Positions 10,083 to 23,104 of a stretch of DNA of 60,000 nt are shown piece by piece. How positions within the stretch are numbered: position 1 is the stretch's first letter; each line of letters opens with the position of its first letter. The DNA lies in assembly GCF_963678635.1 (NCBI RefSeq), contig NC_087070.1, positions 41,299,831 through 41,359,830 on the forward strand, written 5' to 3'. The position numbers were made by a program, and so were the translations under genes. This DNA comes from Symsagittifera roscoffensis. Taxonomy: Eukaryota > Xenacoelomorpha > Acoela > Convolutidae. A model generated the notes under the pieces. That model did no database searches and was not told where the DNA came from. It saw only the letters and a program-made list of their open reading frames with translations.

Positions 10083-11672
10083 TTGTCACTGTGGCCCCGC
10101 TATATCATTCATTTTTGACAAGTAGGTTCCGCGGGGGGCGGATCAGGGGAACGCTAAACGCACTCGCAAAAAAGAGCACCCTCCGGGTGCTCTTTTTTGC
10201 TCGAAAGTTTTGTGAAACGGTTTTGATCTGTAAGTATCGGAAGCAGTTACACATGAAACTATCTGCATCTTTCTGCTCATAGTCACAAGTGGTTTTCGAA
10301 AGCTTCTACAACACATTCTTGACATGATCTATCTCTAAATTAGCCTAAATAAAGTGATTTTACGCTTTTCAATGATTCTTGATGAGGACTGTCTCAACGA
10401 AAACAAGTTTTCGGAAACAGTCCTGGTAACTTAGTTTTGATCTCATTTTTGAGTCTATTGCCTTCAAGTTGTGATTGGTAGGCTAATGGGGCCTATATTA
10501 TCTCCTAAAAAGAATGAGTTTGTGTCAAAAAGATAAAAAGTAAAAGAAAAAAAAACATTAAAAAAAGTATCAAAAATTTTAAAAAAATTTAAAAAATGAA
10601 AAATTTTTCCAAAACACTTGGATTTTTGTTTTATCATAAAATAACTATAAATTGAGGTATAATGGACTTTGAATAGTCCATTTCGACTAGTTTTTACGAT
10701 TCAAGCACATTTTAACTTAATAACAACATTCAAAAAACCACTGGAAATGGTGTTTTTCCGCAAACGCCCTTTTTGACCACACCTACGAAATCTATAACTT
10801 TTTATCTAACATTTATAGAGACTTCGGGTTTTTTGCATTGTAAAAAGCATCCTAGGGCTCACCTGTCGCATGCAAAAACCAATAATTTTTCTTTTTAATT
10901 TTTCCCGCAATTTCGAATTAGGGCGTTTTTTGGCTATTTTTTGTCCTTCTGGGCGGTAAAAAGTCAAATTTAGAGACATCTGTCAAAAAAACTGTTATCA
11001 CATGATAGAAGCAGCTGGCCATGATAAATCAAATAGGGTCCTGATTGAGAGCAAAACTGCCCTCTATTTGACAGTGGGGGGAGGAAATTGAAAATTTTTA
11101 TTTTTGGCGGGAAAATTTAAAATTTTTCAAAAGAACATCTATTCCACAAATAACCGCCTTAAACTAATGTTGGCATGACACGCATTTTTTGTCTTCATAA
11201 CTAGGGTCGATTTCTGCCGGGAACATTGTTTTTTCAAAAAAATGACCAAAATTTTTGTTGCATTTTTTCAAAAAAATCAAAATTTTGAGAAAAATAAAAT
11301 TTCCAAATTCTACATAATTAGGCTCCCCAAACGGTCTACTTTCATCCATTCTCCATCAATATACCCCATTTTGTGAACCAAAACAGAGTTAATAGGTGAT
11401 TTTTATCAAAAAACGTGTTTTTTACCATTTTTGCCCCCCATTTCCCTCTATAAGTCAACACATAACAAAATTTTGGCAAAACGGGGCAAAAGTGTATCCT
11501 TAGAATTTCCATACGGGGCTGCATGCAAAAAATTAGGAAATTCTGACCTCCAGTTTTCGAGAACACGACTTTTTCTGCATGAAAAGACTAAAAGGTAATT
11601 GTTCCTTCGAACCGACGGGGCCCCTTCCCCTGTCTCTACTGAACGCCATAGCCGGACGCGGCGGCCACCTAG
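10083..11672 (+). repeat. Monomer 7, C/A chimera
   Basis: 1,590 bp. It has head h1 with spacer ATATCAT and a family C body to about 11330. It then switches to a family A 3' domain and tail at the shared anchor GTCTACTTTCATCCATTC. Hairpin T 10174-10192 (loop TCC), hairpin X 10385-10424. The family C part is noticeably diverged from monomers 6, 21 and 31, so it is not a recent copy of them. Confidence 0.93.
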
Positions 11673-13300
11673 AGCTTTTTGTGGCCCCGCTGTGTCCTTG
11701 ACTCTTGACGTGTGGGTTCCGCGGGGGGCGGAGCAGGGGAACGCTTAACGCACTCGCAAAAGGAGCACCCTTCGGGTGCCCTTTTTTGCTCGAAAGTTTT
11801 CTGAAACGGTATCTGATGAGCTTTGTAAGGTGTCACAAAAACAACAACCCAAAACGTTCTGTATGTGATTAGAAAATGTCAAAAAAAATTTTTATACTTT
11901 CAATGACTGAATCTACCCCTGATCAGTCTCTAGAGAACTCTAAACCAAAGTAACTTATGTTTTTCAGTGATTCATGAAGAGGACCGTTCCAACGAAAACA
12001 AGTTTTCGGAAACAGTCCTCATAATTTTTTTCGAGCCCATTGTCAAGTACGTGGACTTTCAATTGTGACTTATAGCTGAATTGAACTTGGAATTTGTCCC
12101 AAAAAGGTTAAGTTTGTCTCAAATTGATTAGAAGCAAAAGAAAAAAAAACATTTTTTTATTTGGAAAAAAAAGTTGAGTCAGAAACGTGAAAAAACCTCT
12201 TTTTTCAAAAGTCATAAAAAGTAGCTCCAATTGGCTTAAATCACTAGGCTACAATATATGAACCTGTTCAGAATGGTTTTCATGACCAAAGCCGTACACC
12301 TTCCATATTTAGAGAAAAGGCAAAAAAAAACAACTTTTTGGTTAACTCAAAAAGGTAGATAAATCGGGTAAAGTCGTCTTCAAACCTATAGGATCGAAAA
12401 GTGATCTACATAGGATATATATGTAGTGTCCTTGTTAGGTCGCATGCAAAAAAATAGAACAGTTTTGTTGGCCACTTCCGAAATTAAGACTTTTTTTTTC
12501 GAAATTTGGCCATTTTTATTTGTAGTAAAATAGTAGTAAAATAGCCGAGAAAAAAAATTGTAAAAACCAAAATTTTTATCCAATTTTGACGTTTAAATAC
12601 TCTATACCTACTAAAATGTCTATGGCAAGCTCAAATAAGCCATCAAAATTCATTTTTTTTCACTTTTTAAAATTTTTGTTTTTTTGATATACAATGTTGA
12701 GTCAGAAACGTGAAAAATCAATTTTTTTCAAAAAGTCAAAATAAAGTGTTCCAATCAATTTCTTTCACTAAAACACACTTTATGAACCTGTTCAGAATGG
12801 TTTTTTGGGTTAAAGCTGAAAATTCACCCATCTTGAGAAAAGTGGAAAAAACACCTTTTTAGTTACAAAAAAACCATCATTTTTGTTGCAGTTTTTGGAA
12901 AAACTCAAATTTTTGAGAGAAAAATTTTTTCTCAAACCTTTATATTTAGGCTCCCCAAACAGTCTACTTTCATCCATTCTCCATCAATATACCCCATTTT
13001 TTGAACCAAAACAGAGTTAATAGGTGATTTTTATCAAAAAACGTGTTTTTTACCATTTTTGCCCCCCATTTCCCTCTATATGTCAACACATAACAAAATT
13101 TTGGCAAAACGGGGCAAAAGTGTATCCTTAGATTTTCAATACAGGGCTGCATGCAAAAAATTAGGGAATTCTGACCTCCAGTTTTCGAGAACACGACTTA
13201 TTCTGCATGAAAAGGGTAAAAGGTAAATGTTCCTTCGAACCGACGGGGCCCCTTCCCCTGTCTCTGCTGAACGCCATAGCCGGACGCGGCGGCCACCTAG
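11673..13300 (+). repeat. Monomer 8, family A, head h2
   Basis: 1,628 bp. Head h2 starts AGCTTTTTGTGG, spacer GTGTCCT. Hairpin T 11763-11781 ends GGGTGCCC, a T-to-C change opposite A. Hairpin X 11980-12019. The first few hundred bases share private variants with monomer 28 (same spacer, same hairpin T change, GATGAGCTTTG), but the two differ later. Confidence 0.95.
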
Positions 13301-14929
13301 TTGTCACTGTGGCCCCGCTGTATTCTTGACTTTTGAGGAGAAGGTTCCGCGGGGGGCGGAGCAGGGGAACGCTTAACGCACTCGCAAAAGGAGCACCCTT
13401 CGGGTGCTCTTTTTTGCTCGAAAGTTTTCTGAAACGGTATCTGATGAACTTTGTAAGGTGTCACAAAAGCAACAACACAAAACGTTCTGTATGTGATTAG
13501 AAAAGGTCAAAAAAAATTTCTCATACTTTCAATGACTGAATCTACACCTGATCAGTCTCTAGAGAACTGTAAACCAAAGTAACTTATGTTTTTCAGTGAT
13601 TCATGAAGAGGACCGTTCCAACGAAAACAAGTTTTCGGAAACAGTCCTAATATTTTTCTTGGAGCTCATTTTCAAGTACGTGGACTTTCAGTTGTGACTA
13701 ATACCTGAATTAGCCTTGGAATTTGTCCCAAAAAAGTTAAGTTTGTCTCAAATTGATTAGAAGCAATAGAAAAAAAAACATTTTTTTTATTTGATAAAAA
13801 TACTTGAGTCAGAAACGTGAAAAATCCCTTTTTTTCAAAAAATCATAAAAAGTAGTTCAATTTGCATTAAATTACCAAACTACAATATATGAACCAGTTC
13901 AGATTGGTTTTCATCAACAAAGCCGTAAAATTTCCATATTTAGAGAAAAGGCAAAAAAACACCTTTTTGGTTAACTGAAAAAGGTAGATAAATCGGATAA
14001 AGTCGTCTTCAAACCTATAGGACCGAAAAATAATCTAATTGAGGTATATATGTAGTGTCCCTTGTAAGGTCACATGCAAAAAGGTGAAACAATTGGAGTG
14101 GCCACTTCAGAAAACAAGACTTTTTTTTCGGACTTTGGCCATTTTTTTTGTAGTAAAGTAGTAGTAAGTTACCAGAGAAAAAAAGTTGTAAAAACCAAAA
14201 TTTTTATCCAATTTTGATATTTAAATACTCTATACCTACTAAAATGACTATGGCAAGCTCAAATATGCCATCAAAACTTATTTTTTCTCACTTTTTAAAA
14301 TTTTTGTTTTTTGGATATAAAATGTTGAGTCAGAAACGTGAAAAATCAGTTTTTTTTCAAAAAGTCAAAAAAAGTTGTTCCAATCATTTTGTTTCACTAA
14401 AACAAACTTTTTCAGCTTGTTCAGAATGGTTTTCATGTTTAAAGCTGAAACTTTACACATTTTGAGAAAAGTGGAAAACACACCTTTTTAGTTACAAAAA
14501 AACCATCATTTTTGTTGCAGTTTTTGAAAAAACTCAAATTTTTGAGAGGAAAATTTTTTATCAAATTTTTATATTTAGGCTTCCCAAACAGTCTACTTTC
14601 ATCCATTCCTTGTCAATGTACCCCTTTTTTTGAACCAAAACAGAGTTAATAGGTGATTTTTATCGAAAAACGTGTTTTTTACCATTTTTGCCCCCCATTT
14701 CCCTCTATAAGTCAACACATAACAAAATTTTGGCAAAACGGGGCAAAAGTGTATCCTTAGAATTTCAATACGGGGCTGCATGCAAAAAATTAGGGAATTC
14801 TGACCTACAGTTTTCGAGAACACGACTTATTCTGCACGAAAGGTAATATAGGTAAATGTTCTTTCGAACCGACGGGGCCCCTTCCCCTGTCTCTACTGAA
14901 CGCCAAAGCCGGACGCGGCGGCCACCTAG
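13301..14929 (+). repeat. Monomer 9, A/B/A chimera
   Basis: 1,629 bp. Left of and including hairpin X (13609-13648) it is family A. From the base after hairpin X it reads as family B (TTTTTCTTGGAGCTCATTTT, then GGACCGAAAAAT) to about 14470. It is family A again in the 3' domain and tail. Head h1, spacer GTATTCT; hairpin T 13391-13409. The left switch falls at or within hairpin X. Confidence 0.93.
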
Positions 14930-16558
14930 TTGTCACTGTGGCCCCGCTATATCAGTGACTTTCGAAGGAGTAGTTTCCGCGGGGGGCGGAGCAGGGGAAC
15001 GCTAAACGCACTCGCAAAAGGAGCACCCTTCGGGTGCTCTTTTTTGCTCGAAAGTTTTCTGAAACGGTATCTGATGAACTTTGTAAGGTGTCACAAAAGC
15101 AACAACACAAAACATTCTGTATGTGATTAGAAAAGGTCAAAAACGATTTCTCATACTTTCAATGACTGAATCTACACCTGATCAGTCTCTAGAGAACTCC
15201 AAACCAAAGTAACTTATGTTTTTCATTGATTCATGAAGAGGACCGTTCCAACGAAAACAAGTTTTCGGAAACAGTCCTCATATTTTTTTTCGAGCCCATT
15301 GTCAAGTACGTGGACTTTCAATTGTGACTAATAGCTGAATTGGACTTGGAATTTTTCCCAAAAAGGTTAAGTTTGTCTCAAACTGATTAGAAGCAAAAGA
15401 AAAAAAAACATTTTTTTTTATTTGGAAAAAAAAGTTGAGTCAGAAACGTGAAAAAACCCTTTTTTCAAAAGTCATTAAAAGTAACTCCAATTGGCTTAAA
15501 TCACTAGACTACAATATATGAACCTGTTCAGAATGGTTTTCAAGACCAAAGCCGCAAAATTTCCATATTTAGAGAAAAGGCAAAAAAAAACAACTTTTTG
15601 GTTAACTCAAAAAGTTAGATAAATCGGGTAAAGTCGTCTTCAAACCTATAGGATCGAGAAGTGATCTAAATAGGGTATATATATAGTGTCCTTGTTAGGT
15701 CGCATGCAAAAAACTAGAACAGTTTTGTTGGCCACTTCCGAAATTAAGACTTTTTTTCGAAATTTGGCCATTTTTATTTGTAGTAAAATAGTAGTAAAAT
15801 AGCCGAGAAAAAAAATTGTAAAAACCACAATTTTTATCCAATTTTGACGTTTAAATACTCTAGGCCTACTAAAATGTCTATGGCAAGCTCAAATAAGCCA
15901 TCAAAAATCATTTTTTCTCACTTTTTAAAATTTTTGTTTTTTTGATATACAATGTTGAGTCAGAAACGTGAAAAATCAATTTTTTTCAAAAAGTCAAAAT
16001 AAAGTGTTCCAATCAATTTATTTCACTAAAACACACTTTATGAACCTGTTCAGAATGGTTTTTTGGGTTGAAGCCGAAAATTCATCTATTTTGAGAAAAG
16101 TGGAAAAAACACCTTTTTAGTTACAAAAAAACCATCATTTTTGTTGCAGTTTTTGAAAAAACTCAAATTTTTGAGAGAAAAATTTTTTCTCAAACTTTCA
16201 TATTTGGGCTCCCCAAACAGTCTACTTTCATCCATTCCTTGTCAATATACCCCATTTTTTGAACCAAAACAGAGTTAATAGGTGATTTTTATCAAAAAAC
16301 GTGTTTTTTACCATTTTTGCCCCCCATTTCCCTCTATAAGTCAACACATAACAAAATTTTGGCAAAACGGGGCAAAAGTGTATCCTTAGAATTTTAATAC
16401 GGGGCTGCATGCAAAAAATTAGGGAATTCTGACCTCCAGTTTTCGAGAACACGACTTATTCTCCATGAAAAGGGTAAAAGGTAATTGTTCCTTCGAACCG
16501 ACGGGGCCCCTTCCCCTGTCTCTGCTGAACGCCATAGCCGGACGCGGCGGCCACCTAG
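14930..16558 (+). repeat. Monomer 10, family A
   Basis: 1,629 bp. Head h1, spacer ATATCAG followed by the GAAGGAGTA block; a T replaces G in the following GGTTCC. Hairpin T 15021-15039, hairpin X 15239-15278, tail V1. Confidence 0.94.
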
Positions 16559-18201
16559 CACCAGTTATTGACCTGCGGTGCCAAATTGTTGTGGGCTTGG
16601 TCTGTCAGCTTTGGCCTGGGGGCCATTGACTTTAAGGCATGTGGCACTCGCATAAAAAGAGCACCCGAGGGGTGCTCTTTTTTTGCTCGAGAGTCTTTTG
16701 AAACTGTATCTGATGAACTTTGTAATGTGTCACAAAAGCAACGTCACAAAACGTTCTGTAATGAATTAGAAAAAGTCAAAAATATTTGTGATATTTTCAA
16801 TGAATGAATCTACACCTGATCAGTCTCTAGAGAACATTAAACCAAAGTAACTTATATTTTTCAGTGACTCATGAAGAGGACTGTTCCAACGAAAACAAGT
16901 TTTCGGAAACAGTCCTTATTGTCTTTTTCGAGCCCATTGTCAAGTACGTGGACTTTCAGTTGTGACTTATAGCTGAATTGGACTTGGAATTTGTCCCAAA
17001 AAGGTTAAGTTTGTCTCAAATTGATAAGAAGCAATAGAAAAAAAAAGATTTTTTTTATTCGATAAAAATAGTTGAGTCAGAAACGTGAAAAAACCCTTTT
17101 TTTTTCAAAAGTCATAAAAAGTAGCTCCACTTGGCTTAAATCAATAGGCTACATTAAACGAACCTGTTCAGAATGGTTTTCATGACCAAAGCCGTAAAAT
17201 TTGCATATTTATTGAAAAGGCAAAAAAAAACAATTTTTTGGTTAACTCTAAAAGGAAGATAAATCGGGTAAAGTCGTCTTCAAACGTATAAGATCGAAAA
17301 GTGATCTAAATAGGGTATATATGTAGTGTCCTTGTTAGGTCGCATGCAAAAAACTAAAACATTTTTGTTGGCCACTTCCGAAATTAAGACTTTTTTTTAT
17401 AAAATTGGCCAATTTTATTTGTAGTAAAATAGTAGTAAAATAGCCGAGAAAAAAAAATTGTAAAAACCACAATTTTTATCCAATTTTGACGTTTAAATAC
17501 TCTGTACCTACTAAAATGTCTATGGCAAGCTCAAATATGCCATCAAAAATCATTTTTTCTCACTTTTTAAAATTTTTGTTTTTTTGAAATACAATGTTGA
17601 GTCAGAAACATGAAAAATCAATTTTTTTCAAAAAGTTTAAAGAAACTGTTCCAATAAATTTGTTTCACTAAAACACACTTTATGAACCTGTTCAGAATGG
17701 GTTTCTGGGTTAAAGCCGGAAACCTTACCTATTTTGAGAAAAGTGGAAAAAACACCTTTTTAGTTACAAAAAAACCATCATTTTTGTTGCAGTTTTCGAA
17801 AAAAATCAATTTTTTGAGAAAAAATTTTTTTCTCAAACCTCTATATTTACGCTCCCCAAACAGTCTACTTTCATCTATTCCTTGTCAATATACCCCATTT
17901 TTTGAACCAAAACAGAGTTAATAGGTGATTTTTATCGAAAAACGTGTTTTTTACCATTTTTGCCCCCCATTTCCCTCTATAAGTCAACACATAACAAAAT
18001 TTTGGCAAAACGGGGCAAAAGTGTATCCTTAGAATTTCAATACGGGGCTGCATGCAAAAAATTAGGGAATTCTGACCTCCAGTTTTCGAGAACACGACTT
18101 ATTCTCCATGAAAAGGGTTAAAGGTAATTGTTCCTTCGAACCGACGGGGCCCCTTCCCCTGTCTCTACTGAACGCCATAGCCGGACGCGGCGGCCACCTA
18201 G
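16559..18201 (+). repeat. Monomer 11, family A body with head h4
   Basis: 1,643 bp. Head h4 starts CACCAGTTATTGACC and continues like head h3 (TGACCTGCGGTGC). Hairpin T 16659-16677 has loop GAG. Hairpin X 16877-16916 has a single left-arm change (AGGACTGTTCC). The body is an outlying family A type with both internal direct repeats; tail V1. Confidence 0.94.
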
Positions 18202-19838
18202 ATAGGTCAGTGACCTGCGGTGCATGGGTGTTATGGACTTGATTCGTCAGCATTGGCCTGGGGGCCATTAGCTTCAAGACATGTGGCACTCGCAGAAAAA
18301 GAGCACCCGAAGGGTGCTCTTTTTCTGCTCGAATGTCTTGTGAAACGGTATCTGATGAACTTTGTAGGGTGTCACAAAAGCAACATGACAAAACGTTCTG
18401 TATCTGATCAGTAATGGTCAAAAAAGATTTATGACACTTTCAATGACTGAAGCTACACCTGATCAGTCTCTAGAGAACTCTAAAACAAAGTAACTTATAT
18501 TTTTCAGTGACTCATGAAGAGGACTGTTTCAACGAAAACAAGTTTTCGGAAACAGTCCTAATATTTTTCTTGGAGCTCATTTTCAAGTAGGTGGACTTTC
18601 AAAAGTGACTAATAGTTGAATTAGACTTGGAATTTGTCCCAAAAAGTTAAGTTTGTCTCAAATTGATTAGAAGCAATAGACAAAAAAAAACTTTTTTTTT
18701 ATTTGATAAAAATACTTGAGTCAGAAAAGTGAAAAATCCATTTTTTTCAAAAAGTCATAAGAAGTAGTTCAATTTGCATTAAATCACTAACCTATATTAT
18801 ATAAACCTGTTCAGATTGGTTTTCATGAACAAAGCCGTAAAATTTCCATATTTAGAGAAAAGGCAAAAAAACACCTTTTTGATTAACTGAAAAAGGTAGA
18901 TAAATCGGGTAAAGTCGTCTTCAAACCTATAGGACCGAAAAATGATCTAATTGAGATATATATTTAGTGTCCCTTGTAAGGTCACATGCAAAAAAGTGAA
19001 ACAATTGGGGTGGCCACTTCAGAAAACAAGACTTTTTTTCGGACTTTGGCCATTTTTATTTGTAGTAAAGTAGTAGTAAGTTACCAGAGAAAAAAAAGTT
19101 GTAAAAACCAAAATTTTTATCCAATTTTGACAATTAAATACTCTATACCTACTAAAATGACTATGGCAAGCTCAAATATGCCATCAAAACTCATTTTTTC
19201 TCACTTTTTAAAATTTTTGTTTTTTTGATATAAAATGTTGAGTCAGAAACGTGAAAAATCAATTTTTTCAAAAAGTCAAGAGAAGTTGTTCCAATCAATT
19301 TGTTTCACTAAAACACACTTTCTCAGCGTGTTCAGAATGGTTTTCATGTTTAAAGCTGAAACTTTACACATTTTGAGAAAAGTGGAAAAAATAACTTTTT
19401 AGTTACAAAAAAACCATCATTTTTGTTGCAGTTTTTGAAAAAACTCAAATTTTTAAGAGAAACAAATTTTCCCAAACCTACATAATTGGGCTCCCAAAAC
19501 AGTTTACTTTCATCCATTCTTCATCAATTTACCCCAATTTGTTAACCAAAATAGAGTTACTGAGCCATTTTTACCAAAAAACGTGGTTTTTCCCTGTTTT
19601 TCCCCATTTTTCCCACTATAAGTCAACGCATAACAAAATTTTGGGAAAACGGAGCAAAAGTGTATCCTTAGAATTGCATTTTAGGCCTGCATGCCAATTT
19701 TTATCGAATTCTATCCCGACAATTTTGAGATCAGCACTTTTTCCGAGCAAATAGTCATACCGTTATAATTCTTTGGCCGTTCGGGGCCCCTACCCCAAAC
19801 TCACTAAACAAAGACGCCGAAGGCGGACGGCCACCTAG
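18202..19838 (+). repeat. Monomer 12, family B
   Basis: 1,637 bp. Head h3 and tail V5. Hairpin T 18301-18319 (loop GAA), hairpin X 18520-18559. It shares private variants (TTATGGACTT in the head, GTAGGTGGAC after hairpin X, GAAAAGTGAAAAATCC) with the partial monomer 37, about 40.7 kb away. Confidence 0.95.
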
Positions 19839-21468
19839 AGCTTTTTGTGGCCCCGCTATATCAGTGACTCTTGACGTGTGGGTTCCGCGGGGGGCGGAGC
19901 AGGGAAACAATTAACGCACTCGCAAAAGGAGCACCCTTCGGGTGCTCTTTTTTGCTCGAAAGTTTTCTGAAACGGTATCTGATGAACTTTGTAAGGTGTC
20001 ACAAAAGCATTAACACAAAACGTTCTGTATGTGATTAGAAAAGGTCAAAAAAGATTTCTTATACTTTCAATGACTGAATCTACCCCTGATCAGTCTCTAG
20101 AGAACTCTAAACCAAAGTAACTTATGTTTTTCAGTGATTCATGAAGAGGACCGTTCCAACGAAAACAAGTTTTCGGAAACAGTCCTCATATTTTTTTTCG
20201 AGCCCATTGTCAAGTACGTGGACTTTCAATTGTGACTTAAAGCTGAATTGAACTTGGAATTTGTCCCAAAAAGGTTAAGTTTGTCTCAAAATGATTAGAA
20301 GCAAAAGAAAAAAAAACTTTTTTTTTTATTGGAAAAAAAGTTGAGTCAGAAACGTGAAAAAAACCCTTTGTTCAAAAGTCAAAAAAAGTAGCTCCAATTG
20401 GCTTAAATCACTGGACTACAATATATGAACCTGTTCAGAATGGTTTTCATGACCAAAGCCGTACAACTTCCATATTTAGAGAAAAGGCGAAAAAAAACAA
20501 CTTTTTCGTTAGCTCAAAAAGGTAGATAAATCGGGTAAAGTCGTCTTCAAACCTATAGGATCGAAAGGTGATCTAAATAGGGTATATATGTAGTGTCCTT
20601 GTTAGGTCGCATGCAAAAAACTAGAACAGTTTTGTCGGCCACTTCCGAAATTAAGACATTTTTTTTTCGAAATTTGGCCATTTTTATTTGTAGTAAAATA
20701 GTAGTAAAATAGCCGAGAAAAAAAATTGTAAAAACCATAATTTTTATCCAATTTTGACGTTTAAATACTCTATACCTACTAAAATGTCTATGGCAAGCTC
20801 AAATAAGCCATCAAAATTCATTTTTTCTCACTTTTTAAAATTTTTGTTTTTTTGATATACAATGTTGAGTCAGAAACGTGAAAAATCAATTTTTTTCAAA
20901 AAGTCAAAATAAAGTGTTCCAATCAATTTGTTTCACTAAAACACACTTTATGAACCTGTTCAGAATGGGTTTTTGGGTTAAAGCCGAAAATTCACCCATT
21001 TTGAGAAAAGTGGAAAAAACACCTTTTTAGTTACAAAAAAACCATCATTTTTGTTGCAGTTTTTGAAAAAAATCAAGTTTTTGAGAAAAAATTTTTTTCT
21101 CAAACCTTTATATTTAGGCTCCCCAAACAGTCTACTTTTATCAATTCCTTATCAATAGACCCCATTTTTTGAACCAAAACAGAGTTAATAGGTGATTTTT
21201 ATCAAAAAACGTGTTTTTTACCATTTTTGCCCCCCATTTCCCTCTATAAGTCAACACATAACAAAATTTTGGCAAAACGGGGCAAAAGTGTATCCTTAGA
21301 ATTTCAATACGGGGCTGCATGCAAAAAATTAGGGAATTCTGACCTCCAGTTTTCGAGAACACGACTTATTCTGCATGAAAAGGGTAAAAGGTAAATGTTC
21401 CTTCGAACCGACGGGGCCCCTTCCCCTGTCTCTGCTGAACGCCATAGCCGGACGCGGCGGCCACCTAG
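19839..21468 (+). repeat. Monomer 13, family A, head h2
   Basis: 1,630 bp. Head h2 starts AGCTTTTTGTGG with spacer ATATCAG and the GACGTGTG block, a combination of parts seen separately in other monomers. Hairpin T 19929-19947, hairpin X 20147-20186, tail V1. Confidence 0.95.
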
Positions 21469-23104
21469 ATAGGTCAGTGACCTGCGGTGCATGGGTGTTA
21501 TGGGCTTGATTCGTCAGAATTGGCCTGGGGGCCATTAGCTTCAAGACATGTGGCACTCGCAGAAAAAGAGCACCCGAAGGGTGCTCTTTTTCTGCTCGAA
21601 TGTCTTGTGAAACGGTATCTGATGAACTTTGTAGGGTGTCACAAAAGCAACATGACAAAACGTTCTGCATCTGATCAGTAATGGTCAAAAAAGATTTATG
21701 GCACTTTCAATGACTGAAGCTACACCTGATCAGTCTCTAGAGAACTCTAAAACAAAGTAACTTATATTTTTCAGTGACTCAGGAAGAGGACTGTTTCAAC
21801 GAAAACAAGTTTTCGGAAACAGTCCTTATATTTTTCTTGGAGCTTATTTTCAAGTACGTGGGCTTTCAATTGTGAGTAATAGCTGAATTAGACTTGGAAT
21901 TTGTCCCAAAAAAGTTAAGTTTGTCTCAAATTGATTAGAAGCAATAGTAAAAAAAACATTTTTTTTTATTTGATAAAAATACTTGAGTCAGAAACGTGAA
22001 AAATCCCTTTTTTTTCAAAAAGTCATAAGAAGTAGTTCAGTTTGCATTAAATTACCAAACTACAATATATGAACCTGTTCAGATTGGTTTTCATGAACAA
22101 AGCCTTAAAATTTCCATATTTAGAGAAAAGGCAAAAAAACACCTTTTTGGTTAACTGAAAAAGGTAGATAAATCGGATAAAGTCGTCTTCAAACCTATAG
22201 GACCGAAAAATGATCTAATTGAGGTATATATGTAGTGTCCCTTGTAAGGTCACATGCAAAAAGGTGAAACAATTGGGGTGGCCACTTCAGAAAACAAGAC
22301 TTTTTTTTCGGACTTTGTCCATTTTTTTGTAGTAAAGTAGTAGTAAGTTACCAGAGAAAAAAAGTTGTAAAAACCAAAATTTTTATCCAATTTTGACATT
22401 TAAATACTCTATACCTACTAAAATGACTATGGCAAGCTCAAATATGCCATCAAAACTCATTTTTTCTCACTTTTTAAAATTTTAGTTTTTTTGATATAAA
22501 ATGTTGAGTCAGAAACGTGAAAAATCAGTTTTTTTCAAAAAGTCAAAATAAGTTGTTCCAATCAATTTGTTTCACTGAAACACACTTTTTCAGCCTGTTC
22601 AGAATGGTTTTCATGTTTAAAGCTGAAACTTTACACATTTTGAGAAAACTGGAAAAAATATCTTTTTAGTTAAAAAAAACCATTTATTTTGTTGCATTTT
22701 TTGAAAAAACTCAAATTTTTAAGAAAAACAAATTTTCGCAAACTTACATAATTGGGCTCCTAAAACAGTCTACTTTCATCCATTCTTCATCAAATTACCC
22801 CAATTTGTTAACCAAAATAGAGTTACTGAGCCATTTTTACCAAAAAACGTGGTTTTTCCCTGTTTTTCCCGATTTTTCCCACTATAAGTCAACGCATAAC
22901 AAAATTTTGGGAAAACGGAGCAAAAGTGTATCCTTAGAATTGCATTTTAGGCCCGCATGCCAATTTTTATCGAATTCTATCCCGACAATTTTGAGATCAG
23001 CACTTTTTCCGAGCAAATAGTCATACCGTTATAATTCTTTGGCCGTTCGGGGCCCCTACCCCAAACTCACTAAACAAAGACGCCGAAGGCGGACGGCCAC
23101 CTAG
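21469..23104 (+). repeat. Monomer 14, family B
   Basis: 1,636 bp. Head h3 and tail V5. Hairpin T 21568-21586 (loop GAA), hairpin X 21787-21826. Upstream of hairpin X the usual CATGAAGAGG reads CAGGAAGAGG. Confidence 0.95.

Noticed and set aside
9661-10125. Plus-strand frame of about 150 codons in family C monomers and at 77-535
   Set aside because: It is read through A/T runs and the GC core. One C more or less in the stem A loop changes the frame between versions, and it is not kept in other families.
18062-18421. Minus-strand frames of 111-119 codons across the GC core
   Set aside because: The frame depends on the length of the head module and of A/T runs, so different heads give different proteins past hairpin T. 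Family C and D copies break it. Low complexity and lack of frame conservation argue against coding.
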